Origin: CAYOLL01 sp964404765 [NCBI: uncultured Gemmatimonadota bacterium]
GTDB taxonomy: Bacteria; 4572-55
Length of the DNA stretch: 7,615 bases
Assembly: GCA_964404765.1 (NCBI GenBank)
Contig: CAYOLL010000248.1
Coordinates: 1 to 7,615, forward strand
Reading direction: 5' to 3'
Positions 5,168 through 7,615 of the stretch are shown one piece after another (within the stretch, counting starts at the first letter, position 1; each line of letters begins with the position of its first letter). The translations under genes and the position numbers were made by a program. The notes under the pieces are model-generated. The model saw nothing but the letters and a program-made list of their open reading frames with translations, was not told the DNA's origin and ran no database searches.

Positions 5168-6589
5168 TCATTGAATTAGATCAGCATAAGAAAATCGATC
5201 CGGAAACAGCTTGATAAAATGGGCCAGCAGCAACTGATGGCATAGCAGGCGTTTATACTCCGCGCTGCCGCGCACATCACTGATGGGCGAAATCTCATCC
5301 TGAGCGACCCGGCTTGCCGCTAACACCGTGTCGCGGTCCAGGCTGTGTCCGGCCAAAAATGCGCCGGTGCGCTTCAAATGCAGCGGCACGGGCGCTACGC
5401 CACCAACAGCCAGACTGGCTTTGCGGATCGTGTCGCCTTCAGTTTCAAGGCAGATGGCGCTGTTGACGGAGGCAATATCCAAATACGTCCGCTTGGAGAC
5501 TTTTTCAAAATGAACACAAGTTGTCGGTGTCGGCTTGGGCAGGCGAATTTCGACCAGAATCTCAGCGGGCGTCTTGTCCAACTGCTTGTAGCCTTTAAAA
5601 AATGAGGTCATCGGCACATGGCGCTTGCCGCCGTTTTCCTGCAAAATCAGTTCGCACTCCAAAGCCAGCAACAGGATCGTCATATCGCCAATCGGCGAAG
5701 CGTTGACGATATTGCCGCCCAGCGTAGCCCGGTTGCAGATTTGCCACGAGGCGATCAAGTCCATATAGCCTTCGATGCCGGGGATAACTTCGTGGATCAG
5801 CGGGTGGGCGGCAAACTCCTCAAAGGTGGTCAAAGCCCCCACGCGAATATAGCCACGCTTTTGTTCAATGCCCTTCAGCTCCGGCTGCAGATTCAGCGCT
5901 TGCACAGCCCCATCGGGGATGTGCTCGCCTTTTTGCACATAAATATCGGTGCCGCCGGCGACGACAAAATCGACGCGAGATCGGCGCGACTTCACCGGCG
6001 ACGCAATCTCGCGCAGCCGGTCCGGGATGTCACGGAAGTAATCGGGTAAATAGCCGCGCTGAACCAGCGCATCGACGCCGGTTTGTGCGCCGACAGTTGT
6101 CTGCAGATGTGTCAGCGACGCCTTCAACGAGCGATAGCCGGTACAGCGGCACAGATGACCGCTCAGGGCCTTTTTGACGCTGGCAGGGTCTATAAATGCA
6201 TCGCGTTGCATCAGCAGACCGGTTAACGAAACGACAATGCCGGGCGTGCAAAAGCCGCATTGCGAGCCGCCTTCTGTGACAATCGCCTGTTGTACCGGGT
6301 TTAAAGCCGGGTTTCGTTTATCGGGCGACGGCAGATTAAGACCTTCGACAGTGACGATGTGCTTGCCGTGCAACTCGGCCAGCGGCATCAGGCAGGAAGT
6401 GACCGGTTTGTAGGCCACGTCGTCGCCATCGAGCTCGCCCGTCAGCACGACACATGCGCCGCAGTCGCCTTCCTTGCAGCCCTCTTTTGTGCCGGTCAAG
6501 CGGCAATGATGCCGCAAAAAATCCAGAGCCAGCATCCCGGCCGGCGCGTCCGTCGAAACAGTTTCATCATTCAGGATAAAATTTGTCAT
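5168..6589 (-). CDS. xdhA: Xanthine dehydrogenase family small subunit: fused [2Fe-2S] and FAD domains
   Basis: This 473-residue protein passes electrons from a molybdenum hydroxylase centre to FAD. The plant-type ferredoxin domain (1-80) has C38, C43, C46 and C66 (motif CKEGDCGAC). The second [2Fe-2S] domain (about 90-165) has CGFC (111-114) and CRC (147-149). The FAD domain (about 205-375) shows VVAGGTDI (209-216) and ATLGGNIVNASPIGD (288-302). The C-terminal flavoprotein domain (about 375-473) contains GSAEYKRLL. Order and length fit bacterial XdhA, though other purine or aromatic hydroxylases share the layout, so the symbol is provisional. The ATG at 6589 has AAGGGG (6595-6600) five bases upstream; an in-frame ATG at 6649 would run through repeat DNA. 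The partner molybdopterin subunit and XdhC chaperone are not in the window: the next genes are a thioesterase and a VOC protein. Confidence 0.85.
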   Translation of the reverse strand: MTNFILNDETVSTDAPAGMLALDFLRHHCRLTGTKEGCKEGDCGACVVLTGELDGDDVAYKPVTSCLMPLAELHGKHIVTVEGLNLPSPDKRNPALNPVQQAIVTEGGSQCGFCTPGIVVSLTGLLMQRDAFIDPASVKKALSGHLCRCTGYRSLKASLTHLQTTVGAQTGVDALVQRGYLPDYFRDIPDRLREIASPVKSRRSRVDFVVAGGTDIYVQKGEHIPDGAVQALNLQPELKGIEQKRGYIRVGALTTFEEFAAHPLIHEVIPGIEGYMDLIASWQICNRATLGGNIVNASPIGDMTILLLALECELILQENGGKRHVPMTSFFKGYKQLDKTPAEILVEIRLPKPTPTTCVHFEKVSKRTYLDIASVNSAICLETEGDTIRKASLAVGGVAPVPLHLKRTGAFLAGHSLDRDTVLAASRVAQDEISPISDVRGSAEYKRLLCHQLLLAHFIKLFPDRFSYADLIQ

Positions 6590-6629
6590 GGTTGCCCCTT
6601 TTGTAAACGCTAACAAATTGCAAGCCAGG

Positions 6630-6789
6630 CCACGAAGACACAAAAACACTAAGGCTCACAAAATTTTTTGAAAGATGCGCTTTTAACGCCGATAAGGTTT
6701 TTAAATTATTCGTAACGTGTTTTACGCAAACATCTTAGTTATTCTTTGTGTTTTTGTGACTTTGTGGCTAATGAATTTTTCAGGTTAAG
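6630..6789. repeat. Intergenic inverted-repeat element between the VOC and FeS/FAD genes
   Basis: The segment near 6630-6654 (CCACGAAGACACAAAAACAC core) pairs with 6742-6766 (GTGTTTTTGTGACTTTGTGG core), with about 21 of 25 positions complementary. The AT-rich interior contains no open gene. The end, ATGAATTTTTCAGGTT (6770-6785), recurs with one change at 40-55. The element fills most of the 221-bp gap at 6590-6810 and leaves no clear promoter for the FeS/FAD gene. Confidence 0.6.
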
Positions 6790-6810
6790 TTTGATCCTGC
6801 GATGACGGCA

Positions 6811-7257
6811 TTATAATTCATCATCTGACGGTGTTTCTGTTTCCAAACGGTAGGGAATGCGCTCGAACGACAGCAATTCGCGGTCGCCTTTAAAAACGGT
6901 GGTCTCGTCCACAAAACAAATGGGATTGCCAAAGGGATCGCGGGCATAAAAACAGCGCTCGCCCCACGGCTGCTGCTGAATTTCTTCGTCAACGGATTGG
7001 CATTCTAATAATTGAGCCCGGGCAAAAATGCTTTCCAAATCCGGCACACTAAAATAGAAATGCTCCGGATTCGGTTCCAGCATAAATCGGTCACCGTCGG
7101 CCTGCGGATCAAAGCAGACCAGAAGCGTCCCGCCGCAGTCAAAATAGTGCCGCCCCGGCGAAACGCGCCGACCAGGAATCCGCAGCAGCGTCGTATAAAA
7201 TTCAGCGGCTTGTTCAATATCGGTGACGGGCAAAATCACCCGAAACAGCTTGGCCAT
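6811..7257 (-). CDS. VOC (glyoxalase/bleomycin-resistance fold) family protein
   Basis: This 148-residue protein contains a single vicinal-oxygen-chelate domain. It opens with FRVILPVTDIEQAAEFYTTL (5-24), continues with HYFDCGGTLLVCFDP (37-51) and HFYFSVPDLESIFARA (66-81), and ends with ARDPFGNPICFVDE (105-118), the characteristic final strand. Such proteins act as dimers, as lyases, dioxygenases, epimerases or ligand-binding resistance proteins. The usual first-strand His is replaced (Arg6 region) and no Glu is seen in the fourth strand, while H66 and E118 are kept. The metal site is therefore incomplete, and a binding role is as likely as catalysis. A polar tail follows E118. The ATG at 7257 has AGGAG (7264-7268) six bases upstream. 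The substrate cannot be inferred from the neighbours. Confidence 0.85.
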   Translation of the reverse strand: MAKLFRVILPVTDIEQAAEFYTTLLRIPGRRVSPGRHYFDCGGTLLVCFDPQADGDRFMLEPNPEHFYFSVPDLESIFARAQLLECQSVDEEIQQQPWGERCFYARDPFGNPICFVDETTVFKGDRELLSFERIPYRLETETPSDDEL

Positions 7258-7283
7258 TTCAATCTCCTGAAAATGAAATGTCG

Positions 7284-7313
7284 ATAGTACGTTAGACTTC
7301 GTTGATCCGCCAA
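7284..7313 (-). promoter_or_regulatory. Possible weak promoter of the VOC gene
   Basis: On the minus strand TTGGCG (7313-7308) lies 18 bases before TACTAT (7289-7284). Each matches the sigma-70 consensus at four of six positions, and the spacing to the ATG is suitable. This is only a plausible match. Confidence 0.25.
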
Positions 7314-7385
7314 CAATTTATGCGCGGATAAGGCAAATTTCCAGTAGAATTATTGACGATTTAAAAGTATCGCGCTATCTTGCGG

Positions 7386-7410
7386 GAAGATTCCGCCGGA
7401 ATGACACCGT
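7386..7410. repeat. Short REP-like palindromic fragment
   Basis: GATTCCGCCGGAAT (7389-7402) contains the palindrome ATTCCGCCGGAAT. Its reverse complement matches ATTCAGGCGGAATC (2224-2237) inside the MITE-like element at 13 of 14 positions. It lies in the gene-free region 7258-7615. Confidence 0.4.
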
Positions 7411-7450
7411 GTTTTTAACAGACATCTTTCCAATTAAATTTGAGAGTCAT

Positions 7451-7589
7451 CTATGTTTTTTTGCCCCATAGGGGCAAGCCGTTTGTAGAAAAATACGCAA
7501 AAACATAGCTGTGATAAGCCCCATCGGGGCGACCTGTGAAACATGACCGGTGTCATGGCAGTTAAACGGGCCGCCCCGATGGGGCTATT
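7451..7589. repeat. Compound palindromic repeat cluster with a GCCCC-ATC-GGGGC core
   Basis: Three related structures lie side by side. TTGCCCC-ATA-GGGGCAA (7461-7477) is a perfect 7-bp hairpin, enclosed by the pair CTATGTTTTT (7451-7460) and AAAAACATAG (7499-7508). The arm 7514-7534 pairs with 7569-7589 (about 18 of 21 positions); each arm contains the self-complementary core GCCCC-ATC-GGGGC or its reverse. Between them sits CATGAC-CGGT-GTCATG (7542-7557), a perfect 6-bp hairpin. No gene is visible from 7258 to the window end. Confidence 0.75.
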
Positions 7590-7615
7590 TGCCGGGTTTT
7601 GTTGGGTTCGCTTTT

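Noticed and set aside
5618-6049. Plus-strand open frame of 143 codons, and similar plus-strand frames inside the FeS/FAD gene
   Set aside because: They are antisense to a strongly conserved coding region and their translations show no family motif.
6590-6649. Longer N-terminus for the FeS/FAD subunit from the ATG at 6649
   Set aside because: It reads through the intergenic repeat; the ATG at 6589 has AAGGGG at good spacing and begins at the expected point of the ferredoxin domain.
1-7615. A multi-gene defence island or secretion system
   Set aside because: The only gene with a possible defence link is the single Rpn nuclease; the neighbours are metabolic or membrane proteins with no known defence partners.

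Overview
The window looks like chromosomal DNA from an uncultured, mid-GC bacterium that is rich in intergenic repeats. All six intact genes and one gene remnant lie on the minus strand, so transcription runs from high to low coordinates. No rRNA, tRNA, CRISPR array, phage structural gene or classical insertion-sequence transposase is visible. The phylum cannot be fixed from the sequence. The mixture of a TMTC-type membrane protein, a fused FeS/FAD hydroxylase subunit, a TIGR01784-type nuclease and many palindromic spacers fits environmental lineages such as Calditrichota/KSB1-like or Bacteroidota-related bacteria, but this is only an impression.

Layout in transcription order. 7615-7258 is a gene-free spacer of nested palindromes built on a GCCCC-ATC-GGGGC core. 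7257-6811 encodes a small VOC/glyoxalase-fold protein. 6810-6590 is a repeat spacer. 6589-5168 encodes a fused [2Fe-2S]/[2Fe-2S]/FAD subunit of the xanthine dehydrogenase family, with no molybdenum subunit beside it. 5167-5069 holds a perfect 17-bp inverted repeat. 5068-4661 encodes a FadM-type acyl-CoA thioesterase whose last codons lie inside a repeat unit. 4660-4511 is a spacer holding two tandem units and one inverted copy of that repeat. 4510-2753 encodes a GT-C/TMTC-like multi-spanning membrane protein with four C-terminal TPRs. 2616-2323 is a remnant of a zinc-type (MDR/Etr-like) oxidoreductase, truncated at its 3' end by a 135-bp MITE-like element with perfect 18-bp inverted ends (2322-2188). 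2143-1198 is a self-contained cassette for an Rpn/PD-(D/E)XK nuclease with its own promoter. A 17-bp palindrome followed by seven T lies between that promoter and the start codon. 1197-860 is a structured repeat spacer. 859-83 encodes a four-helix membrane protein with a coiled-coil tail, and 82-1 is another repeat edge.

The genes do not form one obvious pathway. The thioesterase, hydroxylase subunit and VOC protein are ordinary metabolic genes, and the spacers between them are filled with different palindrome families, so a single operon is doubtful. The most interesting part is 2081-2616. There a decayed oxidoreductase, a MITE-like element and an Rpn nuclease meet, and the nuclease leader looks built to stop read-through transcription while allowing transcription from its own promoter.
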